Origin: Candidatus Zhuqueibacterota bacterium
GTDB taxonomy: Bacteria > SM23-31 > B21-G16
Direction: 5' to 3'
Assembly (NCBI GenBank): GCA_003644825.1
Contig: QNDJ01000016.1
Coordinates: 1 to 11,610 of the forward strand
DNA: 11,610 bases
Numbering within the stretch: the stretch's first letter is position 1; each line of letters starts with the position of its first letter. This document shows positions 1 through 8,414 of this stretch, piece after piece. The translations under genes were made by a program, and so were the position numbers. The notes below the pieces were generated by a model. That model was not told the origin of the DNA and did not search any database. It saw nothing but the letters and a program-made list of their open reading frames with translations.

Positions 1-1091
1 AACTCAACATCATCTCCAGGCATTACCATCTCTACACCCTCCTTCAACTTCATCACTCCAGTAACATCAGTAGTCCTGAAATAAAACTGAGGCCTATATC
101 CATTGAAAAACGGCGTATGCCTGCCTCCCTCCTCCTTTGTCAATACATATACCTGACCCTTAAACTTAGTATGAGGCGTTATACTACCAGGTGCCGCTAT
201 CACCATACCCCTCTCCAATGCCGTCTTCTCTACACCCCTCAATAAAACTCCTATATTGTCTCCTGCCTCACCCTTATCCAAAATCTTACGAAACATCTCC
301 ACACCCGTAACTACAGTACGCCTGTTAGCTCCTAATCCAACTATCTCTACCTCATCACCTACCTTAACCGTCCCTCTCTCTACCCTGCCAGTCCCCACTG
401 TACCCCTGCCCGTTATACTAAATACATCCTCAACAGGCATCAAAAAAGGCTTGTCTATATCACGAACAGGCGTCGGTATGTAACTGTCAACAGCCTCCAT
501 TAACTCCAATACAGAACCACACTTCTCACAACCAGGCCTACCACAACCACAATTCAAAGCCTCCAACGCAGAACCCTTTATTATCGGTACCTCATCACCA
601 GGAAACTCATACTCACTCAATAACTCCCTTAACTCTAACTCCACTAACTCCAATAACTCAGGATCATCCACCTGATCAACCTTGTTCAAATATACAACTA
701 TATAAGGAACACCCACCTGCCTCGCTAATAATATATGCTCCCGCGTCTGTGGCATAGGCCCATCCGCAGCCGATACCACCAAAATAGAACCATCCATCTG
801 AGCAGCACCCGTTATCATATTCTTTATATAATCAGCATGACCAGGACAATCAACATGGGCATAATGACGCCTATCTGTCTCATACTCAACATGCGCAGTC
901 GCTATCGTTATACCCCTCTCCCTCTCCTCAGGAGCATTGTCTATACTATCAAAATCCCTGTACGACGCTAAACCCCGCTTGCTCAATATCAACGTTATCG
1001 CTGCCGTCAACGTCGTCTTACCATGATCTACATGCCCTATCGTCCCTATATTAACATGGGGCTTAGTCCTCTCAAACTTCGCCTTAGACAT
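1..1091 (-). CDS. tuf: Elongation factor Tu (EF-Tu), 3' end outside the window
   Basis: EF-Tu is the cytoplasmic GTPase that carries aminoacyl-tRNA to the ribosomal A site. The reading frame starts at ATG 1091-1089 behind a strong ribosome binding site and stays open to the window edge, giving 363 complete codons. The family is about 400 residues, so roughly 40 C-terminal residues of the last beta-barrel are missing. Visible GTPase motifs are GHVDHGKT (residues 19-26), the RGITI switch (59-63), DCPGH (81-85), NKVD (136-139) and GSAL (173-176). Domain 2 and most of domain 3 follow, including GGRHTPFF and RTTDVTG. At the end of the G domain lies a four-cysteine cluster (C181, C183, C188, C191) that E. 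coli EF-Tu lacks. Codon use differs sharply from every other gene here: all 32 Glu are GAG, all 19 Lys AAG and all 6 Gln CAG, and 20 of 22 Ile are ATA. It is the last visible gene of the operon. Confidence 0.98.
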   Translation of the reverse strand, partial: MSKAKFERTKPHVNIGTIGHVDHGKTTLTAAITLILSKRGLASYRDFDSIDNAPEERERGITIATAHVEYETDRRHYAHVDCPGHADYIKNMITGAAQMDGSILVVSAADGPMPQTREHILLARQVGVPYIVVYLNKVDQVDDPELLELVELELRELLSEYEFPGDEVPIIKGSALEALNCGCGRPGCEKCGSVLELMEAVDSYIPTPVRDIDKPFLMPVEDVFSITGRGTVGTGRVERGTVKVGDEVEIVGLGANRRTVVTGVEMFRKILDKGEAGDNIGVLLRGVEKTALERGMVIAAPGSITPHTKFKGQVYVLTKEEGGRHTPFFNGYRPQFYFRTTDVTGVMKLKEGVEMVMPGDDVE

Positions 1092-1096
1092 ATATT

Positions 1097-1105
1097 CCCT
1101 CCTTT
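1097..1105 (-). promoter_or_regulatory. Strong Shine-Dalgarno site of tuf
   Basis: On the coding strand this reads AAAGGAGGG, followed by five bases and the tuf ATG. It is the closest match to the anti-Shine-Dalgarno sequence in the window. It fixes the tuf start and fits the very high EF-Tu output expected relative to upstream genes. Confidence 0.85.
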
Positions 1106-1128
1106 ATTATGAAAATAATTTTTATAAT
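1106..1128 (-). repeat. AT-only near-palindrome between fusA and tuf
   Basis: Two 11-base arms (1106-1116 and 1118-1128) are reverse complements at 10 of 11 positions around a single central base. As RNA it could form a weak A-U hairpin with a three-base loop directly before the tuf ribosome binding site. It has no GC stem or following U-run to suggest a terminator. In AT-rich DNA such a match can arise by chance, so any function is a guess. Confidence 0.4.
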
Positions 1129-1130
1129 CA

Positions 1131-3227
1131 TTAATTTACAAACCTGCTAATACCAACCACTCTCTCAACTATCTGGTCAGAAATGTTCTTTGGAACTTCC
1201 TCATAAGAATATATCTGCATTGTATATGATGCCCTTCCCTGAGTTAATGACCTCAGGGAAGTTGCATAACCAAACATCTCACTTAATGGAACCTTTGACT
1301 CAATTATCTGAGAACCTTTATGTTGCATACTGCTTTCTATCTTACCCCGCCGGGATATCAAATCACCCATAACTTCACCAACATATTCTTCAGGGGTTAT
1401 TACTTCAACTTCCATAATTGGTTCCATCAATACAGGATTTGCTTTCTTAACTGCATCCTCAAAAGCCATCGATGCGGAAACCCTGTATGCCAATTCCGTC
1501 GAATCAGCCTCATGATATATACTATCAATTAACGATACCTTAATATCTATAATTGGATAACCCGCAATAACTCCATTCTTTGTAGAAAGTTCTAATCCCT
1601 GACCTATCGAGGAAATAAACTCTCTGGGTAACATCCCTTGTTTCAACCTGTTTTCAAAAATAAACCCTTTACCTTTTTCATTTGGCTCAATTAAAATCTT
1701 CACATACCCGAATTGAGTTCTTCCACTAATATCTCTACAAAATTTTGCTTCTCCAATAGCGGGCTGAGTTATTGTTTCTTTATAAGCAACCTCGGGCTTT
1801 CCAACATTCGCTTTTATGTGAAACTCTCTTAGAAGTCTGTCAATTATTATTTCAAGATGCAACTCACCCATACCAGAAATTATAATCTGACCTGTCTCCT
1901 CATCCTTAGAAATCTTAAAAGTCGGGTCTTCATCAGAAATCTTATTAAGAGAAAAATTTAATTTTTCCTCGTCTACTTTTGATTTAGGTTCAATAGCAAT
2001 CGATATTACAGGCTCCGGAAAATGCATCGGTTCAAATAAAATCTGACGATGTAAATCACATAAAGTATCACCTGTTGCTGTTTCTTTCAATCCAACAGCA
2101 GCTGCTATATCACCTGCAGAAACTTCCTGTATATCCTGTTTTTTATTTGCAGACATCTGTAAGAGTCTTCCTATCCTTTCCTTTTTTCTTAATCTCGGAT
2201 TATATACATAGGCTCCAACTTTAGTTGAACCTGAATAAACCCTGAGATATGTTAATTTACCAACATAAGAATCACTCATTATTTTAAAAGCAAGGGCTGA
2301 AAACGCTTCATTTTTATCTGACCTTCTTTCCTCAACTTTCCCGGTCTTAGGATGTTCTCCTTTTACATTTGGAACATCCAGCGGTGAAGGTAAATAATCC
2401 ACAACACCATCAAGCAAATGTTGAATCCCTTTGTTCCTTAAAGCTGCGCCACAAAAAACAGGTATTATCTTTATATCCAGAGTCCCTTTTCTTATAGCTC
2501 TCTTTATATCATCAGCTCCAATTTCCTTGCCATCAAGATATTTCTCCAGTAAAACATCATCAAATTCCGATACCTTTTCTATCAACTTCTCTCTTCTTTC
2601 AAACATTTCTTCCTGATATTTTTCAGGAACTTCCTCTTCTTTAAATATCCTTCCAAAAGATTCTTGATTATAAGTAATGAATTTCTCACTGATTATATCA
2701 ATAATTCCTGAAAAATTATCTTCTTTTCCAACAGGCATTGTAATAACAACGGGGTTAGCACTCAATTTTTTCTCCATCATCTCTATGACCCAATCAAATT
2801 CTGCACCAACTCTATCCATCTTATTAATAAAAGCTATTCTTGGAATATTGTATTTATCAGCCTGTCTCCACACAGTTTCGGACTGAGGCTCAACACCACC
2901 CTTAGCACAAAACAGAGCAATCGCACCATCAAGTACCCTCAATGATCTTTCAACTTCCACTGTAAAATCAACGTGACCGGGTGTATCTATTATATTAATC
3001 TGATAATCCTTCCAGAAACAAGTAATAGCTGCTGATGTAATAGTTATTCCTCTTTCTTTTTCCAGTTCCATCCAGTCCATTGTTGCTGAGCCTTCATCAA
3101 CCTCTCCAATCCGATGAACTTTACCAGTATAATAGAGTATCCTCTCAGTAGTTGTAGTCTTACCAGCATCAATATGTGCCATTATTCCGATATTTCTTAA
3201 CATTGTTAAAGGAACTTTCCTTTCCAT
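1131..3227 (-). CDS. fusA: Elongation factor G (EF-G), ribosomal translocase GTPase
   Basis: EF-G uses GTP to move tRNAs and mRNA through the ribosome after peptide-bond formation. It also helps recycle ribosomes in many bacteria. From the chosen ATG the product is 698 residues, the normal family length. Visible motifs are AHIDAGKT (residues 17-24), RGITI (59-63), DTPGH (81-85) and NKMD (135-138). These are followed by the domain II barrel, the SGMGELHLE segment of domain III, domain IV and a domain V ending in QGRASYTM and a short tail. The chosen start gives MERKVPL before [12 protein letters not shown], which matches the usual EF-G N-terminus. A frame-compatible ATG 45 bases upstream lies inside rpsG and would add 15 atypical residues. 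A TTG at 3239-3237 is the other candidate (702 residues). Codon use is mixed (both GAA and GAG), unlike the adjacent tuf. Position between rpsG and tuf supports the translocation role over an EF-G paralogue. Confidence 0.97.
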   Translation of the reverse strand: MERKVPLTMLRNIGIMAHIDAGKTTTTERILYYTGKVHRIGEVDEGSATMDWMELEKERGITITSAAITCFWKDYQINIIDTPGHVDFTVEVERSLRVLDGAIALFCAKGGVEPQSETVWRQADKYNIPRIAFINKMDRVGAEFDWVIEMMEKKLSANPVVITMPVGKEDNFSGIIDIISEKFITYNQESFGRIFKEEEVPEKYQEEMFERREKLIEKVSEFDDVLLEKYLDGKEIGADDIKRAIRKGTLDIKIIPVFCGAALRNKGIQHLLDGVVDYLPSPLDVPNVKGEHPKTGKVEERRSDKNEAFSALAFKIMSDSYVGKLTYLRVYSGSTKVGAYVYNPRLRKKERIGRLLQMSANKKQDIQEVSAGDIAAAVGLKETATGDTLCDLHRQILFEPMHFPEPVISIAIEPKSKVDEEKLNFSLNKISDEDPTFKISKDEETGQIIISGMGELHLEIIIDRLLREFHIKANVGKPEVAYKETITQPAIGEAKFCRDISGRTQFGYVKILIEPNEKGKGFIFENRLKQGMLPREFISSIGQGLELSTKNGVIAGYPIIDIKVSLIDSIYHEADSTELAYRVSASMAFEDAVKKANPVLMEPIMEVEVITPEEYVGEVMGDLISRRGKIESSMQHKGSQIIESKVPLSEMFGYATSLRSLTQGRASYTMQIYSYEEVPKNISDQIVERVVGISRFVN

Positions 3228-3244
3228 AAATACTCGCAAACCAA

Positions 3245-3252
3245 TCCTTTCT
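3245..3252 (-). promoter_or_regulatory. Shine-Dalgarno-like site before fusA
   Basis: The coding strand reads AGAAAGGA immediately after the rpsG stop codon. It sits 17 bases from the ATG at 3227 but only 5 bases from an in-frame TTG at 3239-3237. Ribosome-site spacing therefore favours TTG, while family alignment favours the ATG. A weaker GAG lies five bases before the ATG. Confidence 0.5.
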
Positions 3253-3723
3253 CTACCACCTAAAATGTGCAAAAGCCTTGTTAGCCTCTGCCATTTTATG
3301 AGTATCTTCCCGCTTCTTGATAGATGCCCCCTCTTTATTATACGCTGCTATTAATTCAGATGCCAGACAATCTGCCATTGTCTTTTCTTTTCTTTCATTA
3401 GCATACCTGATCAACCACCTGATGGCTAATGTTTGGGCTCTCTTCGGGCTTACTTCTACCGGCACCTGATAAGTTGCACCACCAACCCTTCGAGATTTAA
3501 CTTCCAATAAGGGTTTTACATTAGATACAGCCTGCTGGAACACTTCTAATCCATCTTTTTTGGTTCTCTCTTCAACCTTTTCTAAAGCTGTATAAAAAAT
3601 TCTTTCTGCTAAACTCTTCTTACCTTTTCTCATAATACCGTTGATAAACTTCGTAACAAGCCTGGATTTATACTTTGGGTCAGGTAAAACTTCTCTTTCA
3701 ACCGCTCTCTTTCTTCTGGCCAT
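3253..3723 (-). CDS. rpsG: 30S ribosomal protein S7
   Basis: S7 is a primary 16S rRNA-binding protein that nucleates assembly of the 30S head and lies near the E-site tRNA. The product is 156 residues, the usual length. It begins [11 protein letters not shown] and continues with [18 protein letters not shown] in the helical core. The beta-hairpin follows at residues 77-91 ([15 protein letters not shown]). It ends in [10 protein letters not shown], the common S7 C-terminus. The ATG at 3723-3721 is preceded by AAGG six bases upstream, overlapping the end of rpsL. Only 11 bases separate it from rpsL. In E. coli, S7 represses its operon by binding a long rpsL-rpsG intercistronic region. There is no room for such a site here, so that mode of control is presumably absent. 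Confidence 0.98.
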   Translation of the reverse strand: MARRKRAVEREVLPDPKYKSRLVTKFINGIMRKGKKSLAERIFYTALEKVEERTKKDGLEVFQQAVSNVKPLLEVKSRRVGGATYQVPVEVSPKRAQTLAIRWLIRYANERKEKTMADCLASELIAAYNKEGASIKKREDTHKMAEANKAFAHFRW

Positions 3724-3734
3724 TTTCTACCTTT

Positions 3735-4109
3735 TTATTTTTTAGGTTTTTTGGCTCCATACTTAGACCTGCCCTTTTTCCTGTCCTGAACACCACTTGT
3801 ATCAAGGGTCCCTCTTATAATATGATACCGAACACCCGGTAAATCTTTCACCCTTCCACCTCTTATAAGTACTATTGAATGTTCCTGAAGGTTATGACCT
3901 TCGCCCGGTATATATGCTGTTACTTCAATTCCATTTGTTAGCCTTACTCTTGCAACTTTCCTTAAAGCAGAATTTGGCTTTTTGGGAGTTGAGGTATAAA
4001 CCCTTGTACAAACTCCTCTTTTTTGTGGACAGTTACTTAAAGCAGGAGTAGAAGCCTTCTTTAAAACTCTCTTTCTCCCATATCTTATTATTTGATTAAC
4101 AGTTGGCAT
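3735..4109 (-). CDS. rpsL: 30S ribosomal protein S12
   Basis: S12 sits at the decoding centre of the small subunit and influences translational accuracy. The product is 124 residues, standard for the family. It starts [12 protein letters not shown] and ends in the basic tail [10 protein letters not shown]. The conserved loops [11 protein letters not shown] and [13 protein letters not shown] are intact. Lys43 and Lys88 (Met counted as 1) are the ancestral residues at the two main streptomycin-resistance positions, so the target looks sensitive. Asp89 is the residue that is beta-methylthiolated in several bacteria. The ATG follows a GAGG motif four bases upstream, and the gap to the rpoC stop is 15 bases. 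Codon use is mixed (Glu 3 of 3 GAA; Lys 9 AAA and 6 AAG), a useful contrast with tuf in the same operon. Confidence 0.98.
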   Translation of the reverse strand: MPTVNQIIRYGRKRVLKKASTPALSNCPQKRGVCTRVYTSTPKKPNSALRKVARVRLTNGIEVTAYIPGEGHNLQEHSIVLIRGGRVKDLPGVRYHIIRGTLDTSGVQDRKKGRSKYGAKKPKK

Positions 4110-4124
4110 TTAACCTCATAAAAA

Positions 4125-7100
4125 TTATTTTTCCGATTCTATTAACTCTTCCTTTTTTTCTACTTCTTTTTCTTTTTTCTCCTCCTCTTCTTCTTCTTCC
4201 TCTTCGGATATAACTTCAATTTTTCGATACTTTTTCAGCCCTGTACCTGCAGGTATAAGATGTCCCATAACAACATTCTCTTTTAATCCTTTTAAATAAT
4301 CCACTTTCCCGGCAATTGCAGCATCCGTTAAAACCCTTGTAGTTTCCTGAAAAGATGCTGCCGATATAAAGCTATCCGTTGTCAATGCTGCCTGAGTAAT
4401 CCCTAAAAGTAACGGCTGAAATGTAGCAGGTTTTGCAGGTCTTGAATCAGCAGGTGTTTTACCCTGTTTTTTCAATCTATCATTAATTCGCTCAAGTTCA
4501 TACCGATTAACCAACTGACCTTTTTCATAACCTGTATCACCAGGTTCTTCAATAATCATCATATTAACAATTTTTTCATTTTCTTTCATAAAGTAAAATT
4601 TATCAACATGGTCTCCTTCAAGAAATCCAGTATCACCGGGGTCTTCAACTTTCACCTTTTGAAGCATCTGTCTCACAATTATTTCTATATGTTTATCATT
4701 TATTCTTACACCCTGCAACCTGTAAACTTCCTGAATCTCATTTACAAGATATTCCTGAACCTTGTTCGCACCCATAATCCTAAGAATAGTATGAGGTGCT
4801 ACATTTCCATCCGAGAGTTTCTCACCCGCTTTAACTTCATCTCCATCATGAACAAGAACATGCTTCCCCGCAGGAATCATATACTTTTTAACATCACCCT
4901 GTCTTCCAGTAATAATAATTTCTCTAACTCCTTTTTTAACAACACCAAATTTAACTATCCCATCTATTTCGCTTACAATAGCCGGGTCTTTAGGTTTTCT
5001 CGCTTCAAAGAGCTCTGCTACTCTTGGCAATCCACCTGTTATATCCTTCATTTTAGCCGTTTCCCTTGGTATTTTAACAAGAGGATCACCTGCTCTTATT
5101 GGTTGACCATCTTCAACAACCAGTCTTGATTTCACAGGAACTAAAAAATTCCCAAGCTTTTTACCGTTCTCATCTACTATATGTATATGAGGATTTAAAC
5201 TCCTGTCCCTGGTCTCGATAATTGTTCGCTGTCTTCTTCCTGTTGTTTCATCCAGTTCTTCTCTATACGTAATATTCTCTTTTAAATCTATAAATTTTAC
5301 AAAACCATCCATATCTGATAAAATAGACGAAGAGTAAGGATCCCAGGTAAACAGGGTATCTCCTTTATTAACCTTATCACCATCACCTTTTAAAATTTCA
5401 GAACCATAGGGCACATTATACCTTGCAATTATTCTATTTTCTTCATCTTCGATAAGGATCTTTCCATTTCTTCTTAAAGCAATATAAAACACACTTCCGT
5501 TATCTTCTCGTCTAACTACTTTTAAACCATCATATTTAATTTTGCCTGGAACTTTTGCCTCAATTTTGGAAGTCGCAGCAATTCTCGCTGCAATACCCCC
5601 TATATGAAAAGTCCTCAAAGTCAACTGGGTTCCAGGTTCACCGATACTCTGAGCCGCAATAACTCCAACAGCTTCACCTATTTCCACAGGACGACCCCGG
5701 GCTAAATTTCTACCATAACATTTCGCACAAACCCCATTCTGAGTCTCACAGGTTAACACAGAACGAATCTTTACACTCTCTATTAAAGGATTATCAACTA
5801 TCTTCGCAGCACTCTCTTCATTTATTTCTTCATTAGCTTTTACAATAACTTCTTCAGTCAAAGGGTCAATTATATCATCTGATGCAACCCTTCCGAGAAT
5901 CCTATCGTACAAAGGTTCAATGACCTCTTCACCCGCTTTCAAAGCGGAAATCTCAATACCCAGAATTGTGCCACAGTCCTCTTCTGTAATAATTACATCT
6001 TGAGCTACATCTACAAGCCTTCTCGTTAGGTAACCTGCATCAGCAGTTTTCAGAGCAGTATCTGCAAGCCCCTTTCGAGCACCATGGGTGGAAATAAAAT
6101 ATTCTAAAACAGAAAGACCTTCTTTAAAATTAGCTGTAATAGGAGATTCTATAATTTCACCTGTTTGTCCTGTCATTGTTTTTTGAGGTTTTGCCATTAA
6201 TCCTCTCATTCCAGCCAGCTGTCTTATCTGGTCTTTGCTTCCCCTTGCACCAGAATCAGCCATCATAAAAACCGAATTGAAACCATTCTGATCCCTTCTA
6301 ATTTCTTCAAACATCTTCTGGGATACTTCACTGGTTGCCTGAGTCCATATATCAATAATTTTATTATATCGTTCACCATCTGTAATATCACCACTTTCAT
6401 ATAAGCTCTGAATCCTCTCAACCTGAACAGCAGCATCTTCAATAATCTGAGATTTCTTCTCAGGAACCAGTACATCATCAAGACCAACAGATACTCCACC
6501 CTTCATCGCATAATAAAATCCTAAATCCTTTAATTTATCAAGAAACTGGGCAGTTCTAAAATTCCCTACTCTCCGAAAAGCTTCTCCAATAATCTCTTCC
6601 ATTCTTCTCTTATTTAATAATTCATTAATAAATCCTATCTCTTTCGGTACTATCTGATTAAAAATAACTCTTCCTGTCGATGTTTCAATTATCTTCCCAT
6701 TAATTCTTACCCTAATCATTGCATGAAGGTCAATCTTATTATCATTGTAAGCAATGATAACTTCTTTTGGGGAAGAAAATATCTTACCTTCTCCTTTTAG
6801 TCCCTGCCTTATCTTTGTTAAATAATAACAACCAAGCACTATATCCTGACTGGGCACTGCAATAGGACGACCATGAGCTGGTGACAGTAAATTGTGTGTT
6901 GAAAGCATTAACAACTTAGTTTCCACCTGTGCTTCAAAAGAAAGAGGAATATGAACAGCCATCTGGTCACCATCAAAATCAGCATTAAACGCAGCACATA
7001 CCAGAGGATGAATCTTTATAGCTTTCCCTTCCACCAATACCGGCTGAAAAGCCTGTATTCCTAATCTATGAAGTGTAGGAGCCCTGTTCAATAAAACAGG

Positions 7101-8396
7101 GTGATCCTCAATAATCATCTCAAGAATATCCCATATTTCCTTACTTTTTTTATCTACCAGTTTCTTTGCGCTTTTTACAGTTTTTACATGCCCCCTCTCT
7201 ACAAGTTTTCTGATAATGAAAGGTTTGAAAAGTTCTACTGCCATATCCTTCGGTAAACCACATTCATGAAGTTTTAACTCAGGACCCACAACTATCACTG
7301 ACCTGCCAGAGTAGTCAACTCTTTTCCCCAATAGATTCTGTCTGAATCTTCCCTGCTTTCCTTTAAGCATATCACTCAATGATTTCAGAGGCCTGTTACC
7401 ATCACTCCTGACGGCCGTTGCTTTTCTACCATTATCAAACAGAGAATCAACCGCTTCCTGAAGCATCCTCTTCTCATTTCTTAATATCACCTCTGGCGCT
7501 TTTATTTCAATAAGTTTCTTCAAACGATTATTTCTGATGATTACTCTTCTATACAGGTCATTAAGATCGCTGGTGGCAAACCTTCCACCCTCCAGAGGAA
7601 CAAGAGGCCTCAATTCCGGGGGTATTACAGGTATAACATCAAGCACCATCCACTCCGGTTTATTATAAGTTTCACCTTCTCTTTTCTTAAATGCCTCAAT
7701 AACTCTTAACCTCTTGAGTATTTCATTCTTTCGCTGTTCAGAAACCTCAACTTTTACTCTTGCTCTTAATTCTCTTGATAATTCTTCAAGATTAACATTC
7801 TTCAAAAGATGTTTTATTGCTTCACCACCAATCTTTGCAACAAATTTTTTTGGATTTTCCTCATCCTCTCCTTCCGTTTCTTCAGGAAATTCATTTATAA
7901 TACGAAAGTATTCCTCCTCAGGAATCAATTCTTTAGGGCGTAATCCCGTTCTTCCAGGGTTTATAACAACATAAGATTCATAATATATTATCTTCTCAAG
8001 GTCTTTAACAGGTATTCCCAGTATATATCCTATTTTAGAAGGTAGTGAACGAAAATACCATATATGCACAACAGGAGTTGCCAAAGAAATATGCCCCATT
8101 CTCTCTCTTCTCACACTTTTCAATGTAATTTCAACACCACATCGATCACAAATAATACCTTTATACCTGATTCTTTTGTATTTTCCGCAATGACATTCCC
8201 AATCCCTCACAGGTCCAAAAATCTTTTCACAGAATAAACCATCTTTTTCAGGCTTAAAGGACCTGTAATTTATTGTTTCAGGTTTTAGAACCTCTCCATA
8301 AGACCTGGCTAAAATGGAATCCGGCGATGCCAGATTTATGGAAATCTTTGAAAATTCCTTTTCGAAATTTTCATTCTTTTTTTCAAATATGCTCAA
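4125..8396 (-). CDS. rpoC: DNA-directed RNA polymerase subunit beta'
   Basis: Beta' forms one pincer of RNA polymerase and holds the catalytic magnesium. The product is 1423 residues, near E. coli's 1407. In order: the N-terminal zinc site C68, C70, C83, C86; the lid/rudder region; the active-site NADFDGD (471-477, three Asp chelate Mg2+); a second zinc site C808, C883, C890, C893; and the bridge-helix/trigger-loop segment with [21 protein letters not shown] (split here at 911-931 for position only). An SI3-like insert spans roughly residues 935-1112 before [19 protein letters not shown], as in Gram-negative-type polymerases. A PGDTG segment occurs twice (1253-1257 and 1285-1289). The C-terminus (1398-1423) is nine Glu followed by a Lys/Glu tail. 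Translation starts at TTG 8396-8394: there is no in-frame ATG until residue 100, well inside conserved sequence. It lies 18 bases after rpoB, consistent with co-transcription. Confidence 0.98.
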   Translation of the reverse strand: MSIFEKKNENFEKEFSKISINLASPDSILARSYGEVLKPETINYRSFKPEKDGLFCEKIFGPVRDWECHCGKYKRIRYKGIICDRCGVEITLKSVRRERMGHISLATPVVHIWYFRSLPSKIGYILGIPVKDLEKIIYYESYVVINPGRTGLRPKELIPEEEYFRIINEFPEETEGEDEENPKKFVAKIGGEAIKHLLKNVNLEELSRELRARVKVEVSEQRKNEILKRLRVIEAFKKREGETYNKPEWMVLDVIPVIPPELRPLVPLEGGRFATSDLNDLYRRVIIRNNRLKKLIEIKAPEVILRNEKRMLQEAVDSLFDNGRKATAVRSDGNRPLKSLSDMLKGKQGRFRQNLLGKRVDYSGRSVIVVGPELKLHECGLPKDMAVELFKPFIIRKLVERGHVKTVKSAKKLVDKKSKEIWDILEMIIEDHPVLLNRAPTLHRLGIQAFQPVLVEGKAIKIHPLVCAAFNADFDGDQMAVHIPLSFEAQVETKLLMLSTHNLLSPAHGRPIAVPSQDIVLGCYYLTKIRQGLKGEGKIFSSPKEVIIAYNDNKIDLHAMIRVRINGKIIETSTGRVIFNQIVPKEIGFINELLNKRRMEEIIGEAFRRVGNFRTAQFLDKLKDLGFYYAMKGGVSVGLDDVLVPEKKSQIIEDAAVQVERIQSLYESGDITDGERYNKIIDIWTQATSEVSQKMFEEIRRDQNGFNSVFMMADSGARGSKDQIRQLAGMRGLMAKPQKTMTGQTGEIIESPITANFKEGLSVLEYFISTHGARKGLADTALKTADAGYLTRRLVDVAQDVIITEEDCGTILGIEISALKAGEEVIEPLYDRILGRVASDDIIDPLTEEVIVKANEEINEESAAKIVDNPLIESVKIRSVLTCETQNGVCAKCYGRNLARGRPVEIGEAVGVIAAQSIGEPGTQLTLRTFHIGGIAARIAATSKIEAKVPGKIKYDGLKVVRREDNGSVFYIALRRNGKILIEDEENRIIARYNVPYGSEILKGDGDKVNKGDTLFTWDPYSSSILSDMDGFVKFIDLKENITYREELDETTGRRQRTIIETRDRSLNPHIHIVDENGKKLGNFLVPVKSRLVVEDGQPIRAGDPLVKIPRETAKMKDITGGLPRVAELFEARKPKDPAIVSEIDGIVKFGVVKKGVREIIITGRQGDVKKYMIPAGKHVLVHDGDEVKAGEKLSDGNVAPHTILRIMGANKVQEYLVNEIQEVYRLQGVRINDKHIEIIVRQMLQKVKVEDPGDTGFLEGDHVDKFYFMKENEKIVNMMIIEEPGDTGYEKGQLVNRYELERINDRLKKQGKTPADSRPAKPATFQPLLLGITQAALTTDSFISAASFQETTRVLTDAAIAGKVDYLKGLKENVVMGHLIPAGTGLKKYRKIEVISEEEEEEEEEKKEKEVEKKEELIESEK
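4467..4646 (-). repeat. Internal duplication in RpoC around PGDTG
   Basis: Two segments offset by 32 residues (starting near residues 1251 and 1283) both read E-[DE]-PGDTG-[FY] followed by a G-x-x-V element and a charged helix. The DNA copies have diverged, so this is an old protein-level repeat and not a recent slippage event. It lies just before the conserved [21 protein letters not shown] region. E. coli has only one equivalent segment. Confidence 0.6.
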
Positions 8397-8407
8397 AACT
8401 ATCCCCC
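8394..8407 (-). promoter_or_regulatory. rpoC ribosome binding site and TTG start
   Basis: The coding strand reads GGGGG (8407-8403), six bases, then TTG (8396-8394). GGGGG can pair with CCUCC through one G-U pair. An ATG at 8409-8407 overlaps the G-run but is in another frame that stops after eight codons, so it cannot be the start. This makes TTG the only plausible initiation codon for rpoC. Confidence 0.75.
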
Positions 8408-8414
8408 ATAAATT

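Noticed and set aside
735-971. Plus-strand open frame of 78 codons opposite tuf
   Set aside because: Antisense to the EF-Tu G domain. The Arg/Tyr/Ile content reflects the complement of the tuf codon bias.
1106-1128. The fusA-tuf palindrome as a transcription terminator
   Set aside because: The stem is A-T only with a mismatch and has no U-tract after it on the coding strand; AAAGGAGGG follows instead.
1110-1143. Possible promoter for tuf (TTGTAA, 18-base spacer, TATTTT on the coding strand)
   Set aside because: Both boxes match consensus poorly, and the region is so AT-rich that such pairs are expected by chance.
4608-5129. 173-codon open frame on the plus strand
   Set aside because: It lies wholly antisense to conserved rpoC sequence, has no recognisable product and no good ribosome site, and its Asn/Phe/Ile-rich composition is what the opposite strand of an AT-rich gene gives.
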